Origin: Limanda limanda
Lineage: Eukaryota; Chordata; Actinopteri; Pleuronectiformes; Pleuronectidae
DNA: 64,000 nt
Direction: 5' to 3'
NCBI RefSeq assembly: GCF_963576545.1
Contig: NC_083648.1
Coordinates: forward strand, 18,275,154-18,339,153
Notes under the pieces: generated by a model
What the model was told of the DNA's origin: nothing
Database searches by the model: none
Seen by the model: only the letters and a program-made list of their open reading frames with translations
In this document: one piece after another, positions 10,641-24,059 of the stretch
Numbering within the stretch: position 1 is the first letter of the stretch
Layout of the letters: each line of letters starts with the position of its first letter
Position numbers and translations under genes: made by a program

Positions 10641-11218
10641 CCATACACACTGGAAGACACACATTGTTGTTGTTTCTTTATTACATTTTCTACATATGGG
10701 TTCAGAGACACATGTGAAGAACACAACTTCTAAAAGAATCAAATGAAATAAACACCCCCTATTATAGTGTCAAAACACATAAAGTAATGAAAAATAAAAA
10801 AATCATAATCATGATAGACTTTGGATTTTATGAGTTACTATCTCATTAAGCTGTTAAGTTATACACTATATCTTAAAATAACTAATAACAACGAGGGGCT
10901 AAAAAAACATAAAAATGTAATTGTAATTTTAGTAATATTTTAGATTAATATATAATTATAAATAATACAATTATAGTTACAATAACAACAAATCATAACC
11001 CTAACCCATTATTCAGTGTTCAACATTTATGATATTATCTCTATATTGTGATTTTATCTTTCAGAACAAATGTTTATTTAAAAAATTGAATCTGTTGTCA
11101 TTCTGAATGCTGATGATACTGTAACTTTGGTACCTGCAGGTTTTAGTCTCAACTTTCATTCGGATTATTTTATGTGTGTCACATTCCAACATTCAGTTGT
11201 GTTTTGTTGTTTTACCTC

Positions 11219-11638
11219 TGTCATGGCAATTTCTACAATCCCACTACCAACGAAGAAACGAGTCTCAAAAACTCTTACAGCATCGTCACCTTTAATGCTC
11301 GAGCATGGTGCACACCACAGGGTTTAGTTGTAGTAATGCACACCAGATAGGAAACAGCTCACTGTCTTTATACATTTGGCTAACCACTCCCATACTGGAT
11401 GGGGGGTGTTAAACAGGAAAAGGTTGAGATCCTTTGATCACATAAATACAAAGGTGCCTAGTTAAAGCAATCGGACCAATATGCATTCAGTAGTAAAGGG
11501 CTGTGTCTAGAGAAAATCAGGTTACAGTGGCTATGTTAATCAGGTCAATACACATTCAAATAGTACAGGATGCGGCATGATAAAGGTTACATCGTCATTC
11601 AATCATGATCAAACAGACGAGAAATACATGCCATTACA
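11219..11638 (-). repeat. Solo LTR, family with 23304-23835
   Basis: About 420 bp ending TGTCATGGC on this strand; it has the same terminal GAAATTGCCATGACA (minus sense) as two other copies in the window. Flanks read CCTC on both sides, a likely 4-bp target duplication. Gene B lacks about 1 kb at the matching position (near 18020), so the insertion postdates or accompanied the duplication. Retroviral or Gypsy origin is inferred; no coding part is present. Confidence 0.65.
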
Positions 11639-13193
11639 CCTCCATGTTTGTTAACACAGAATTTGTTTACAGAGCAGATTTCAAAATGATTTCCCGGACG
11701 GCTGTGAGCAGAGGTCAGTGTTGCAACACAACAAACAGTCTCGGCCCCAACAACAGAGACGAGATGATCTGTATCTGTACATCGTTATGAATACATGTAG
11801 TAAATTGATCACTAATGTCTGAAACAACTTACTCTCCTATATTCATTCTCGCTCATTGTCACATATGTGCTTCTAAAAACCCACATGTTTAGTTCCCTAT
11901 GTCATAATTGTTCATTTAAGACCACAGCCGTGTCCGTAATCCCTTACTAATCACTGTCTGCCATTTTGTATTGTCTGAATGTTTTGAGAAGATTTTATAC
12001 CCTGTTCGTTGAACTCATTATTTTTGACCGGCATGAGACCAATGTGTGAGTTGTGGTGGTAAAAGCACAAACTGCAGCAAACAAGTGTATTTCTAGATAT
12101 CTATATGAATTGAACATGCTTTTTACCTAAAGGTTTTAATACTAAGTGTAAAATAATCATTCAGAATTGACTATGGAAATTCCTCTGGCTGCTGTTCGTC
12201 ATGAGGATCAGAGAAACTCTATCAAGAAGTGTCAAAAAGTGTTTCTTTTACCAAGGATCTCAAAGTTCGCGACATAAAAGTCCTTATAAAGTGAAGTATT
12301 GGTTAGTGAATGAGTTGGTGATTTCAGACAGCCAAATTGAACTCTGAGCAAGAATAATATAAAAAGTGATTAAACTATGAGCTGGTTGTCGCACGTTTTG
12401 ATCATAAATCATAAGTCATTATTTAACACAGATATGCTTCATCTAAACAAAAGAATACCAAGGTTTCTGTTGGAATGTATAGTGGACATTTTATTCAAAC
12501 TACTGTAGCCATACACCAGCACAGTGTATAAGTAGTATTGATCATGTGCTTCAGTTATGAAGATACAAGCTGACTGTCAAACAGCACCAAGCTCCAACAC
12601 TGTGAGGATCTTTGAAATACATCCGGTTAAAATAAAATCCACTGTTGTTTTCTGCTGGAGGGATTTCATCAGTTTCCCGCTCGGCTTTGGTTGTCCGTTG
12701 TTGATGAGTGATCCAACAGGCAGGAGGAGTTCCCTCTCTGTGCTTTAGTTGCAAACTCCCTGGTTACAATACAGACAATTATAATAATGTTAGCCGTTAA
12801 TGTAGAACTGCAAAGTAAAATAAAGTTTAAAAAGCATTAAACACAATAATGCAAAACACAATAATAACTAAAATGTCAAAAAGGCCCAACAGTCCGCTTA
12901 TGAAACCACATTTATATTCACATGATCCAGATTTTTCTTTGGATCGGCACCAAATTGCACACAATCACAAATACCAGTCCCCTGAATATTTTTATTTTCA
13001 TCAAGATCCATGAATTATTGTCAAGAATTAATGAAAAACATGAAAAGCCGACACCACATTCTTCCTCTATGTTTCCTGATTATCCAGTCAGTAGTTTTGT
13101 GTATTCGTGCCAACTAACAAACAAACCAACCAACAAACACAGGTGCCGAAGTAAATATAAATCAAGTTGTATCTGTAATTAAAGAAAAAATAA
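11639..13193. other. Intergenic between genes A and B
   Basis: No gene recognised. The stretch 11640-11750 matches 18025-18130 upstream of gene B, marking the upstream limit of the duplicated block. About 12915-13050 is a fragment of a widespread fish dispersed repeat (contains CATCAAGATCCATGAATTATT-like text), also found at 46930-47035. Confidence 0.5.
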
Positions 13194-16100
13194 TTATCCA
13201 AGAACACTTACCCTATCATGGTCATATCTGTGACAGCCTAAAAAAATTAAGTAAAAACAGTCGTGAATTTTTCAGTAAGTCCCTGAATTCACTTAAAATG
13301 TTGTTATTGAGATCTGATTCAAAACCTTCCTGCCTGACGACACCTACAGAAGAAAACCCACTCTGAACAACACTGGATTGTCAGTATAGTTTTTTTTTAA
13401 TCTAGTTATGAACCTGTCTCCGAAGCCTGAGATTCATTCAAGAATGACAAATTGCATCCAATTATTGGTAATTGACTGAAAATGCATCTTTAATCACAAA
13501 GTTACTGACATTGTCTTCTCTGCTTATGACTGAGAACTAGAGCTCAGAGATTCATGTTTGTCAGCTGACAATAAAAAAGGCAGGAACAGAAAGCAATGTG
13601 ACATGTTGAAATACAAAGCACCGAATGTATTTATACTTACATTGGCGGGAACGAGTGATTCTGCGATTGGAGCAATGAACAGCCAGGCTGTAATCCAGCC
13701 AAGCACATGGAATATATTTGGTCTCTCCTTCATTTATATAAATAGGGACAGAAACCTCTAAACCACGAACATAGTAACCAGGTTCCAAGACACAAAATGC
13801 CTCTGCACAAAATGAACAGAAAAAAACACATTGATAAATATTTTGGTTTTAGAAATATTTCGATATTTGACAGACTGAAGGAATAAAATAAGTGTTGACT
13901 TCTTTATACCTTCGCAGACGGGTACTTTTGACCAAGAGCCGTCATTGTAACACGTCACAGTCTCTTCACCGACTTGTTTGTAAAAATTCTGACACTTGAA
14001 TTTCAAATACATTCGTTCCTTTTGCACAACGACACCATTAGGAACGACTGGATTTGTCCCACAGTTGTCGACTGAAATGAAAAAAAAAAGGATTATTTAA
14101 GTCTGTCACAGTATCTTGGTGAAAAAAATTCTCTCATCAGCAACAACATAACTTGTGGGACTAAAATGAACATTGTGGAAAAAGGCAATTACACAGCACT
14201 GCAGGGAACTGAAAATCTGCTTTGTGCAGTAATGAACAAAGATTTTGACCGAAATCATCCCCAAGTGTGTCTCTATGCCGAACTGACCACGTTGACTTAT
14301 ATTCAGATTTCTTTGTAAGTGCAACTGGCATCCAGGTGGCACAGTGGTACAGTGGTTAGCACAGGGGTTCACATCCAGTATGTTCTTGGTTTGAAAGCAG
14401 GTTGCATGGGCCTCCTCCCACAGTCCCACCTCTTTTTATTATTTATTCACATTGTGCACGTGTGAAGATCAAGCAGATAAAGAGACCTCTAGGGGCCTTT
14501 CACACCAACCACATGGTTAGGCTCCAGACCTGCAGACGTTTTAGTGTCTCGCACCACCGTCTGTAACAAGCAACCAAAATTCAGTTTGATCAAAAGTGGG
14601 GGAGTCAGGTCCAGATCAAACTGAACCATGGTTTGGTTTGTCTGCAGTGAAAAAAAAACCTTTTTGATAGTTTGGACCCACGGATCAATTGCAGGAAGGA
14701 AAAAAAAACAAAACATTAAACAATAGAAGAAGAAAAGAAGGCAGAGGCATCTCAAGTCTTCACCTCCGACGACATAATGATCGAATGACAAGGACAATCA
14801 TTTTGCTGGTAGTGATACACTGTATTCTATAGAATATAGGACAAGATGGTGAATGTCCCTATTAATAAAAGTCATAAGTTCATTCATTTTCTTTTATTTC
14901 CAACGAGTAAAGTGTCCTCCATACATGATTCATTCATTTTTTTATAATGCTTAGAGTTTGAGGGTCAGGGGGAGAGGTGGAGCCATGATGAGGATGGTTC
15001 GTCTCAAAGAAGCGAATGAGTGTGAGTGACTTACTGGATATAAAGAGAGGCCTGTTGGCAGAGGTGCTGGTGGATCCTGTAAGACACAGAGCACATGAAG
15101 ACAGAATAGAAGTTACACATCTCATTAGGATGTTATTTTTTTTATTCATTGAGATCTTGTCCAAAGTCATTTTGTACCTTTTGAAATTTTAAAACATAAA
15201 ATCAAAGAGTGAGATCTGCTCGTACTTTATCACATTGATAGAAGAGACGAAGGCCTACCTCCACTGCCAGGTTGTGTCCCAGGGCCAGAGGACGTGCTGT
15301 GTCCCCCACCTGGTCCCACCTCCGAAGAACCATGTCCAATATCTGATCTGCTTCCTGAATGGAAAGAAAATAAAACCAGAGTCCTTACATACTCTTTACT
15401 GGGGTTAGATGAAGAGATTTACTGATTCATTTCTAATGAACATCAGTAAACTACCTCCACCTCCTCCACCCCCAGGTTGTGTCCCTCTGCCAGAGGACGT
15501 TCTGTCTCCCCCGCCTGTTCCTGTATCAGCAGAACCACCATGTCCAGTATCTGGTCTTCTGTCTGAATGGAAAGAAGATACAAACAAAAAGAGAGTCCAT
15601 ACATATTAGTCAGTGGGGTTAGATAAATAGATTTACTGATTCATTTCTAATAAACGAAAGTAATTTACCCCCACCCCCAGGTTGTGTCACTCTTCCAGAG
15701 GACGTGCTGTGTCCACCACCATGTCCACCACCTCGTCCTGTCTCTTTACCTAAATGGACGAACATTACATACACGTGTAAAGACATAACTTCTAGGAGAC
15801 AGATGTGTAGAAGGACGTTTGATTCAATTGATGTAACATCTGCTTTTATTTACTGCTGGTGATGTTTGCTTTCAAAGAACAACAACCTGAAGGATCCTAT
15901 TTAACTTGAATGTAGCTGCGTCACAAACTCAAAAGCCTGCATCCACACGGATTATGTAGCACAGCTTTAGCTAGTATAGAGTTTCTATCCTTTCTTCATT
16001 TAAGAGCCATTTCTATTGCTTTCCCTCACAACCCTTTACCTTTCTTTCTTAAAAATTGCTCCTGCTAACATGCAGATTTGCTCTGAGCTCATCCTTGTAC

Positions 16101-17817
16101 ACTACTCGTGAAATGATAAGATTTCAATTATACTATATTGACAAATATAACCATCATTGCAGACGTGTTTTCTTTACTTCTCACGGCTGTTTAACAAAGT
16201 TCAGCAGATCACTCACCGACTTCGCTCTACCAAGATCACAGATAAGTATTTTATGTGAGCAGCTTGTTTTATTTGAGCATAGTTGGAGATAGATGTCATT
16301 GATGTGCCCTTGATCCTATCTGCATATTGTCCACTTACTGCACATTTGGCCGTCACTCCAGGTTCCAGCCAAACAGATACGTGTATAATTGGGTGATCCC
16401 TCGATGCTGTATCCAACTTGACATTCATATTTCACTTCTGCATCTTGAGGAAACAGCTCCTGGTATCCCTGGTCAATGATTACAGCGTGTGGGTCTTGAG
16501 GGGGCACCGGGCACGATTTGCTGCTTACTGTAAAAAAATAAAAACATTTGTCATGGATCAAACAGGCAGTTTGGTTTATGTAGCCTGTGAGAATTCATGG
16601 AGTAAGAGTTAGACTCTGCACAAAGCTGAACGACTTACTCTCACACGAGGGCAAAGAGGACCATGTCCCATTTGTACATTTGGCTGTTGCCATGTTGTCT
16701 TTGTGTTCATATCCTTTGTTACATGTGATCCTGATGGTGTGTCCCTCCTTGTGCCAACCTTCTGAGTCCTCGGTGTATTTTGCATTGGCAATAGTTGGCA
16801 GAATGCAGGCTTCTTCTTCTGAAAGAGAAAAAGAACCAACGAAAGAATTTTTATCATTTTGATCATGTAGTGGTTGCACTGTAGATGTTTTAACCCCTCA
16901 TCTTCATAGAACATCCTGGTGATATAGAAAAAAATATATCAAATTATTCTTTCAAGGAATATCTCAAGACATTTTCCAAAGTTTCTAAAGAGCTAAAGAG
17001 GGTTTGTATTGTGGGTAAAACCTGTGAGTGAGAAGACAGTGTCACATCAAAAAATAATGTATGAATAACAACACAGAAGTAATTTAGTATTTTATCACTT
17101 TGCTCATCTTCTTTTTTTTGATGCTTTGAATTTTTACCTGAACCCTAATCTCTAACCCTATATGCATTTCGTGTATATACATAATATGTCAGTCATTTTG
17201 CAAGATAGGCACAAATATATACACATTTATACACTACTTTTATGATAGCTCACAAACCTCAGTGTTTTTTAACATTCACAGTCCCTGCGTGACCTTTGTA
17301 GCACTGTGTTGCGTTTTAACTCCAAACTAACTCTGACCAAACCAGCTTGAATAACATGAAAGAAGCTTAAACGGTGCATAATGCCTGAGAGTGCTGTGCT
17401 GTTCATACCTAATATACAGAGTGATGAGATCACTTAACATCACAAATGATTTAATTTGTGAAAAACTTACCTATACATCGTGGCTTAGGAGACCATACGC
17501 CATTTTGACACACGCTATCTGCCCACCAACCCTCCACAGCTGGTTTAAGTAGGCTTTCACAGGCATAGTTGAGCTGAGAGTCATGAGGATACCTTTCTTT
17601 AACAGGGAAGAAATAACCACCATCCAGTGAGGGAGCAGGACAAGGCTGAGCTGCACTTTGTGCTGAAACAGAGATAAGCAAGAGAATAATATTTCTAAAT
17701 GCGTGTGTCTTCAAAAAAACGAATTAAAATGGTTTTAGGGGTAAATGTGAGTCTCTTACCGTGTAGTGCTCCTGGAAACCAAACCAGAAGAATAAATCCC
17801 AAATATCTTGAGCACAT
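13194..17817 (-). CDS. Complement factor H-like gene B (CCP/sushi protein)
   Basis: Paralogue of gene A with a fully consistent reading frame. Exons on minus: 17760-17817 signal peptide; 17471-17662 CCP; 16639-16818 CCP; 16339-16527 CCP; 15669-15749, 15455-15562 and 15259-15354 Gly/Ser-rich spacers (81, 108, 96 bp); 15035-15076 spacer; 13910-14071 CCP; 13641-13802 CCP; 13212-13237 mini-exon that completes the last Cys. Read through its donor, the mini-exon reaches TAA at 13194-13196. The exons sum to 1296 nt (432 codons), all internal ones phase 1-1. Each CCP shows four Cys. No membrane segment was found, so the product is predicted to be secreted. Whether another 3' exon follows the mini-exon is unresolved. 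Confidence 0.82.
14329..14420 (+). repeat. tRNA-derived SINE relic
   Basis: Contains GGCACAGTGGTACAGTGGTT, the A-box region of a common fish SINE, followed by a degenerate B-box-like stretch. It lies in an intron of gene B; a shorter version is at 6407-6462 in gene A. Confidence 0.5.
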
Positions 17818-18025
17818 TTTGACAATTCTGATGCTTCAGGACGAAGCCGAGCAAAGACCCAGTTCAAGTCCAAACAAGTTAGTGATTGTTGGGGGCATTT
17901 CCCCAAATAGTTAAAGAATGAGGAGTTAACACTTTCTGTGACTGTGCTGGACGCTGTCACTCTGAAGCCAACACACAAACCAAGCACATGTTCTTTAAAG
18001 CCATACACACTTGTTTTTTTTATCT
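17818..18025 (-). promoter_or_regulatory. Promoter-proximal region of gene B
   Basis: Near-identical to 10458-10640 upstream of gene A, including GGGGCATTTCCCC at 17892-17904. Inferred shared promoter of the two paralogues; no TATA box seen. Confidence 0.4.
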
Positions 18026-18147
18026 CCATGTTTGTTGACACAGAATTTGTTTACAGAGCAGATTTCAAAATGATTTCCCGGACGGCTGTGAGCAGAGGTC
18101 AGTGTTGCAACACAACAAACAGTCTGAAGGCCAAACTTTAGAAAGGG

Positions 18148-18149
<2 letters not shown>

Positions 18150-18217
<68 letters not shown>
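18150..18217 (+). repeat. (GA)n microsatellite
   Basis: About 34 uninterrupted GA units. A short (CT)n run follows at about 18394-18413. Confidence 0.95.
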
Positions 18218-18224
<7 letters not shown>

Positions 18225-18713
18225 GTGAAATTCACAGAAGAACGTGGATTTTTATTAAATTGACCCAAGTTGATGTTGATCATTAAAGTGTGATCGCACA
18301 GTTTGTATCTGAGCTCAGTGTTGGAGAGCCACTTTACTCACTCCTCATCTCTGACATGTATGAGCACTATACAGAAACTCTTTTCTACCTCCTTCTCTCT
18401 CTCTCTCTCTCTCTACTCTCCTCCACTTCCATCCCTCTTTCTCACTCTCCAGTCATTTCTTCTTTTTGCTCTCCTGTTGGTGGTTTCTTATTAAGGCCTG
18501 AATCAGCTTTTCAGCATCTGTCTGATTTATAAATAGCCAAACATTTGCTGTGTTTCTAAGGTTGAAAAATACGGTTGTGGTCCCGTATGTGGGCCTTAAA
18601 ACTCAGATCAGAGATATAACACCTAGACCGATCACCTCTGTGTGATTTGACCCATTGACCCCTCTTCTGTAACATGACCTCTGAATAAAAGAACAATCCA
18701 GAGAAAAAAGTAT
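18218..18713. other. Intergenic, no gene seen
   Basis: Spacer between the GA microsatellite and the hAT element. Nothing beyond the short CT run was recognised. Confidence 0.5.
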
Positions 18714-18721
18714 ATCTAGAG

Positions 18722-19741
18722 CAGTCAACGCCAGCCCGTCGATCGCGATCTACCGGTCGATCTCGCAGTCTTCACTGTCGATCCCGGAATTCTCTGGACT
18801 CACTGGCTGTTGCACGCTGCAAATCAGCTGTGTGTCAGTTGTCTGTGTGTCGGTTGTTTGTGTGTCGGTTGTCTGTTTTTCACACGCGCTGTGTGTCCGC
18901 TACTGACATTGGAGTTGCAGGTTTATCTCCTGCATTTCCTTCAAGAACAAGTTGGTTTATGTACTAAAGTAAATGTCAGGACTCTACGGCATGAAGATGC
19001 AAATCTTTCGTTCTGTCGATACAAGTGAGTGGATTCAGAAGGTGAAACGCTGGAGTGCTTTTACTTTGAAACGGGTTCGGAAAGTGTTGTAAATACATTT
19101 GTGTCATTAACAGATAAACATTGAGGTTCGCAACAGAATATACAGAGAAAATTATCTTTAACCTGAGTTTTAATGTTTATCTGATGAATTTATATCGAAA
19201 ACAAATGGTTGCAACACTTTCTGTATGACTTTCCAAAAAATAAAAGCACTCCAGCGTTTCGGTTAATGGAATCCATTACCTTGTTTAAAAAGTTTTTTTT
19301 ATTGTGAAATATTTGCAGGAGCAGAAGATGCACGGCTTCATACTGTGTATTACTGGTATTTATTTGAGTACAAGGGACTTCTTTCATACCGGGCAATATT
19401 CATATTTCTTGCCATATTCAAATCGAAGCCTATATGTAAAAACATTCTGCTGCAGAAGCAGCTCTTCTGCAGAATATGATGTGGAACAGATGCTACATAT
19501 TTTGCCTTGTAAATATGAATTGATATTAATTTGAATATTGTTCAATGAATAGAAACAGTTGCACAACTACCCTTCTTTGTGTATATTTATTTCTTGTACA
19601 TTCAGCCTTTAACAGTAATTACAAAAAATAATAAATATGACCCTCCTAAGTGGGTTTTTTGGAAGATATCAGGGTGGTAGATCTCAGCTTACGTTTGGAA
19701 TTAAAAAGAGATCTTGGGCTCGAAAAGGTTGGTGACCACTG
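18722..19741. mobile_element. hAT transposon copy 1, non-autonomous
   Basis: A 1020-bp element with degenerate inverted ends (CAGTCAACGCC... and ...TTGGTGACCACTG). It is flanked by a perfect 8-bp target duplication ATCTAGAG (18714-18721, 19742-19749), diagnostic of hAT. It is the reverse-oriented homologue of 38116-39041. No intact transposase frame was seen, only short remnants. Confidence 0.88.
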
Positions 19742-19749
19742 ATCTAGAG

Positions 19750-21140
19750 CTATATAAGTGCAGACTTCTCAAGTATGAATATTTAACATTGAGAATAGAC
19801 ACATGCATAGATTCTGGATGTGTCATTGTGACCACACTCGTCCTTCAGATGATTTCAGAAAGTTTATTTTCTCTGGTTTAAGTGGCCACAAGGCTGAACA
19901 CAAGCAGCTCAACCCTCCTCCCCCTACATACTGCCACTAGTGATTAACATGGACATGTGTTTCATCGCTTGCAAACTGAAAACTACACATTCAGTTTTTT
20001 TAACGAGGATGAATTATAGATAATGATATATGCATGATGTTGCATCCTCGCTGATTAAAAGCAAAAAATCTGTTGTTGTCTTTCGGGTTACTTTGATTAA
20101 AAACTCTTTTAAATAGGATTCTCACACATGCATGTTTTCCCTTTCTTCTTCCTTTTGATGAGTCATTCTCTTGGTGCAAAGTGTCTCAGATCTGGGAAGG
20201 AAGTTTTTTTAAGCCAAAATAATTCTCTTTGATTTTTCCTCTCCTCGCATGCATCTGTGTCTGCACCAGCAATAACAGAGGATTTCACGCTCCTTTGTTT
20301 CTCATATTGTCAAAAGATTTTTATTCATGAGAATATCCTCAGATTTACTGTAACTCAAACTAAAGTTGAACTCTTTGCAGACAGTAAACATATGCTGTAG
20401 CTTAATGATGGAACAACACAGGCAGCAGCATAAAGAGGCCATATGTGATACTGTGTTTCTCTGAGTTGTGAAAATAACACTGAAGAAAACACATTGTCAG
20501 GACCATTTCTGGACATTTTACTGCCCAAACACACACAACTTTTTGTTACAATAGTTTCACAATACAGTTGACTGGCACTTTCACATTAACACAAGTCCCT
20601 GTGAGATTTGGTTTTAATCAAATTCATCATATGACGGAGCTTAGAGAAAAAATTTTCTATGGTGTTAACAGAAATCCCTTTGATCCTCGACATCCTGTTA
20701 TTTCTACACATCACTGAAGCTGTTATCTGACATACACGTTTACCACTGGTGCTGGTTTCATGCATGTTGTGTCTCACTAGGAGACAGTTTGTACAGGTTG
20801 AGCACAGTGGTGTGTTTATTGTTACGATGTCATTCCAGAAGCAAACTTCTGACTTAGCAGTGGATATTAATACTAATACTAATTAATCAATTATTTATTG
20901 TTGATCCCATTGATTGATTTGAGATTCATCCTCAATTTCATTCTAACTTAAGGATGTGATTGAATATTACAATCAATATTTTTAATAAATAGCCTGTCGT
21001 CTTCTCTCTGTCTTCTCTCTGTGTTCGAGTGAGCGTGTCTGAAAGCACGATTTAGAAAACAGTTAGAACAAAAAAACAACACTGGAGTGAACTGAGTTCT
21101 CAATTTTTTCTGAGAACAAGTTTTTTCCTGCAATTTGTTT
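19750..21140. other. Intergenic, no gene seen
   Basis: AT-rich spacer without recognisable exon or repeat. Confidence 0.45.
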
Positions 21141-21157
21141 TTCCTGAAATTTGGACG

Positions 21158-21345
21158 GGTGTGGCTCAGGATGTAGAGATGGTCGTCCACTAACCAGTGG
21201 TTTGTGGTTTGATCCCCGGCTCCTTTAGTCTGTTTTCCATAGTGACCTTGGGAATGGCGAATGGTGTATGAAGAAAATAAAAGGCTGCACACAGAAGCCC
21301 TGTATGACTGTGAGTGTGAATGGATGAGTGTGTTCCTAAAATGTT
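21158..21345 (+). repeat. tRNA-derived SINE
   Basis: The head has a Pol III A box (TGGCTCAGGATGTAGAG) and B box (GGTTTGATCCC) about 35 bp apart. It is followed by a body ending GTGAGTGTGAATGGATGAG, the style of AFC/V-SINE families of fish. It is a retroposon, not a working tRNA. Confidence 0.75.
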
Positions 21346-21399
21346 GCATTTTCTCAACGTGTTGTCATCTAGGTCATCGTGCAGATACTGTAAGTGAGT

Positions 21400-23298
21400 C
21401 ACATCCGTTTTTTGCTACGTTCGCCCTTTCCGATCTGTGATTTTCTGCATCACTGCGTCTGTTAGTAAATTTCTCTTCCAGCTCTTGTGCGTTTATTTAA
21501 CATTTCATCCTCAGAGCTGACATTTCATGTGATACTGCAATGACTGCTCAACTTCCATGTGTCAATTTGAGCTCCATGGCCACAAGTTCTTACTGGAAAA
21601 CGTCTGCACTCGACAGATTCCAGGAGCTGAGCCATGGGGATTTTCTGCATCACTTCAGAAAATGACACAGGGTCGAAGGGTCAGATGGTGTAAAAGACGA
21701 CTGAGGCCGGATGCTGATTTGTCTTTCTACTGTGTCATCATCCCCTCGCAGACGGATTTGGTTGCCAATTTCCTCTGGAGTTTTTATTTATCCTCGATAT
21801 GTCACTCTACCCCTCACCCCGTATACCATTGGTTCTCACATGGTGGGTCGCACATTTGTGTGTAAAAGGGAAAATGTGAATGCTTTCCATGATGCAGAGC
21901 AACAGTAAGCACTAAGGTAAACAGTTGTAAACATTGAAAAACAAAAAAAACGCAGCAACCACATTAAATATAGGTTTTTGGTCGTAAAAGATGACAGATA
22001 GGGACCAAAACCTACAAAAAAATAGAAAAATGTGGTTTCTTTTTTGCTTACATGAGGTGCTCTATAGGCAAGATGTAAATCTGGATGTGAACCTAAAGTG
22101 GCCCATGTAATCAATGGTGAAAATGGACTAAATAGCACGAAAAAAAAAACATCCGGGCCGCCTTTGGCACCTTTGGTTGACAGGCATTATTTTTATGGCT
22201 CTCTTGTGTCCCAGATCTGGTGAACAGGAGCGGACCGCCCAAGTCCCATCATGCCACACGGCAGTGGGATGTGTAACAAATCTGGGACAAAACTATTTTT
22301 GCCGTGTGGGATGAAAGCATGAAGCTTCCAAAACACATGGGTTCAAGTTGAAAAGTTATCGAAAGCCACATGTATTACTGCAGTTGAGTGGTTCAAAGAT
22401 GTGAGTCGCTACTCAATGAATCAAGCAAAATGAGGCTGAACTAATAGAGAATCACTGTCATATATGATCCATTCATTATCAAATGAAAACAAGTGAACTG
22501 AAAGAGGATTTAAAAAAAAAAGAAAGACAGTGTTTTGCCAGTGTGAAGAATAAAAAGCTTGCTGACATAATGAAATGAATTTGTCTGCTTTAGCTGAAGA
22601 AAAAATGAATCATATAATCTTGAAAAACATCTTCCATTTTATTTCGCTCCCTCCTAATTTGTGCAAATTGCCTCCAGATCCCTCATATCTGCTTTTTCCC
22701 CCAGTTTCAGCCAGAAGCCTGAACGCAGCTACTTAATCATCCACTGTGCAGAGTGAGCGCCGCCGCTAAAGAGCTCATTACTCTTCATTTAGGTAACGTC
22801 CCCCACACACATCAGCTGCTAATATACAGCTGCAGACGTACAGTAAGGACGCACAGGATCAGATACACAAACCTCACAGGCAACTTAGACTTTCCGAGTT
22901 TATTTTCCACCAGAGAAGAAGTTCACATGTGGGAAGTTCCTCCTGAGTTTCTGTTAGGAAGTTGTTTCACTGAGAAGACCGAGTTTGTCTTTATTCTCTG
23001 AAGATCAGAGAATCTGTGACTCCTGAGAAATGAGGAGAACACACACATTTGTAAAACACACAAACTCACTTCTTTCTCACCCTGAGTTCTTTCAGACACT
23101 GAGGGGTCTTATGGAAAAATTAACTAAGTATGTGAGAAACCTACGTTGTAGTTGGAAAGAAAGTTTTTGCAGCCCTGTCTAAAGACTTTTATGACCTCTA
23201 TCTACATACTTATACAAACTGTCCAAATACTTTATGACCTGAGCTGTTTTATAGTCTCAACTGTGTTGAACTGGATGTATGTCTGCTTATGTCCAAAG
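21400..23298. other. Intergenic, no gene seen
   Basis: No exon with convincing homology. Open frames here are short and unsupported. Confidence 0.4.
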
Positions 23299-23303
23299 GA
23301 AAC

Positions 23304-23835
23304 TGTGGTGGCAATTTTACCATTTGGGCATTGATTTATGGAACGAACAACTTTAATGTATAGAAAGATGAGCAAATGGATTCCCTTACATATCAGAGTG
23401 TTGCTCAAGCAACTTATGTTATATGACTTCCTCACTCACATGGTCACCTAGCAATGATTTCGTCACTCACAGGGTCACCTAACAATGACGTCACATGACA
23501 GGGGATGTGAGTGGGTTGTAAAACATTGATAAGAGATCTTTGCATACAGGTGTTTCACTCAAGGGGCCTGAGACAGAGCAGAAGACAGGATACTGATCAC
23601 CTATTTCTAATGATCAAAGAGGTTAATCGATAACATGTGTTTCTCTCCAGGAGGAGCTTGAAAATGTATAAAAGTGCTGTGTGTCCTGTATGTCATTGCT
23701 CATTGTATGAAATCTTTGCCATGGTTTTGTACGGTGATGCCCATCTGCAGATGCCTATCTGCAGATGTAGAATTAAACTTCCAGAAAGAACAATTGTAAT
23801 GACTTGTGCTTGACTATTGAGAAATTTCCATGACA
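23304..23835 (+). repeat. Solo LTR with 5-bp target duplication
   Basis: 532 bp from TGTGGTGGC to CCATGACA, flanked by GAAAC on both sides (23299-23303, 23836-23840). Internal promoter signs: two tandem units of about 31 bp near 23429-23490, a perfect cAMP-response element TGACGTCA (23486-23493), TATAAAA (23667-23673) and ATTAAA (23772-23777). It fits U3-R-U5 of an endogenous retrovirus or Gypsy-like element; no internal coding part remains. Confidence 0.8.
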
Positions 23836-24059
23836 GAAACACATGTAAATCAGTCTGTATTTAGATTCCTCTCCCATCCAGTCTGATCTGGTTCTGAGAG
23901 ATAGCCTTAGTCCTCCTATATAAGATCCTTGTATTTGACTGTCCTGCATCTTCACTCTGAGATCCTTTTGACTCTCTGTGTTGATCCTTTCTGCAGAAGC
24001 CCCTTTCTAAATACACAAAGACAAATATGGTGTTCCAGCCTCTTGTATTTCCAGATTTC

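Noticed and set aside
14500..14650. Extra exon in gene B relative to gene A
   Set aside because: The extra sequence reads like a fish repeat (GGCCTTTCACACC and GGTTTGGTTTG motifs) and lacks splice sites.
18065..18283. Open frame with long Leu-Ser run
   Set aside because: Produced by the GA microsatellite.
21158..21260. tRNA gene candidate (A and B boxes)
   Set aside because: The head is followed by a SINE body and the cloverleaf is degenerate; it is a retroposon.
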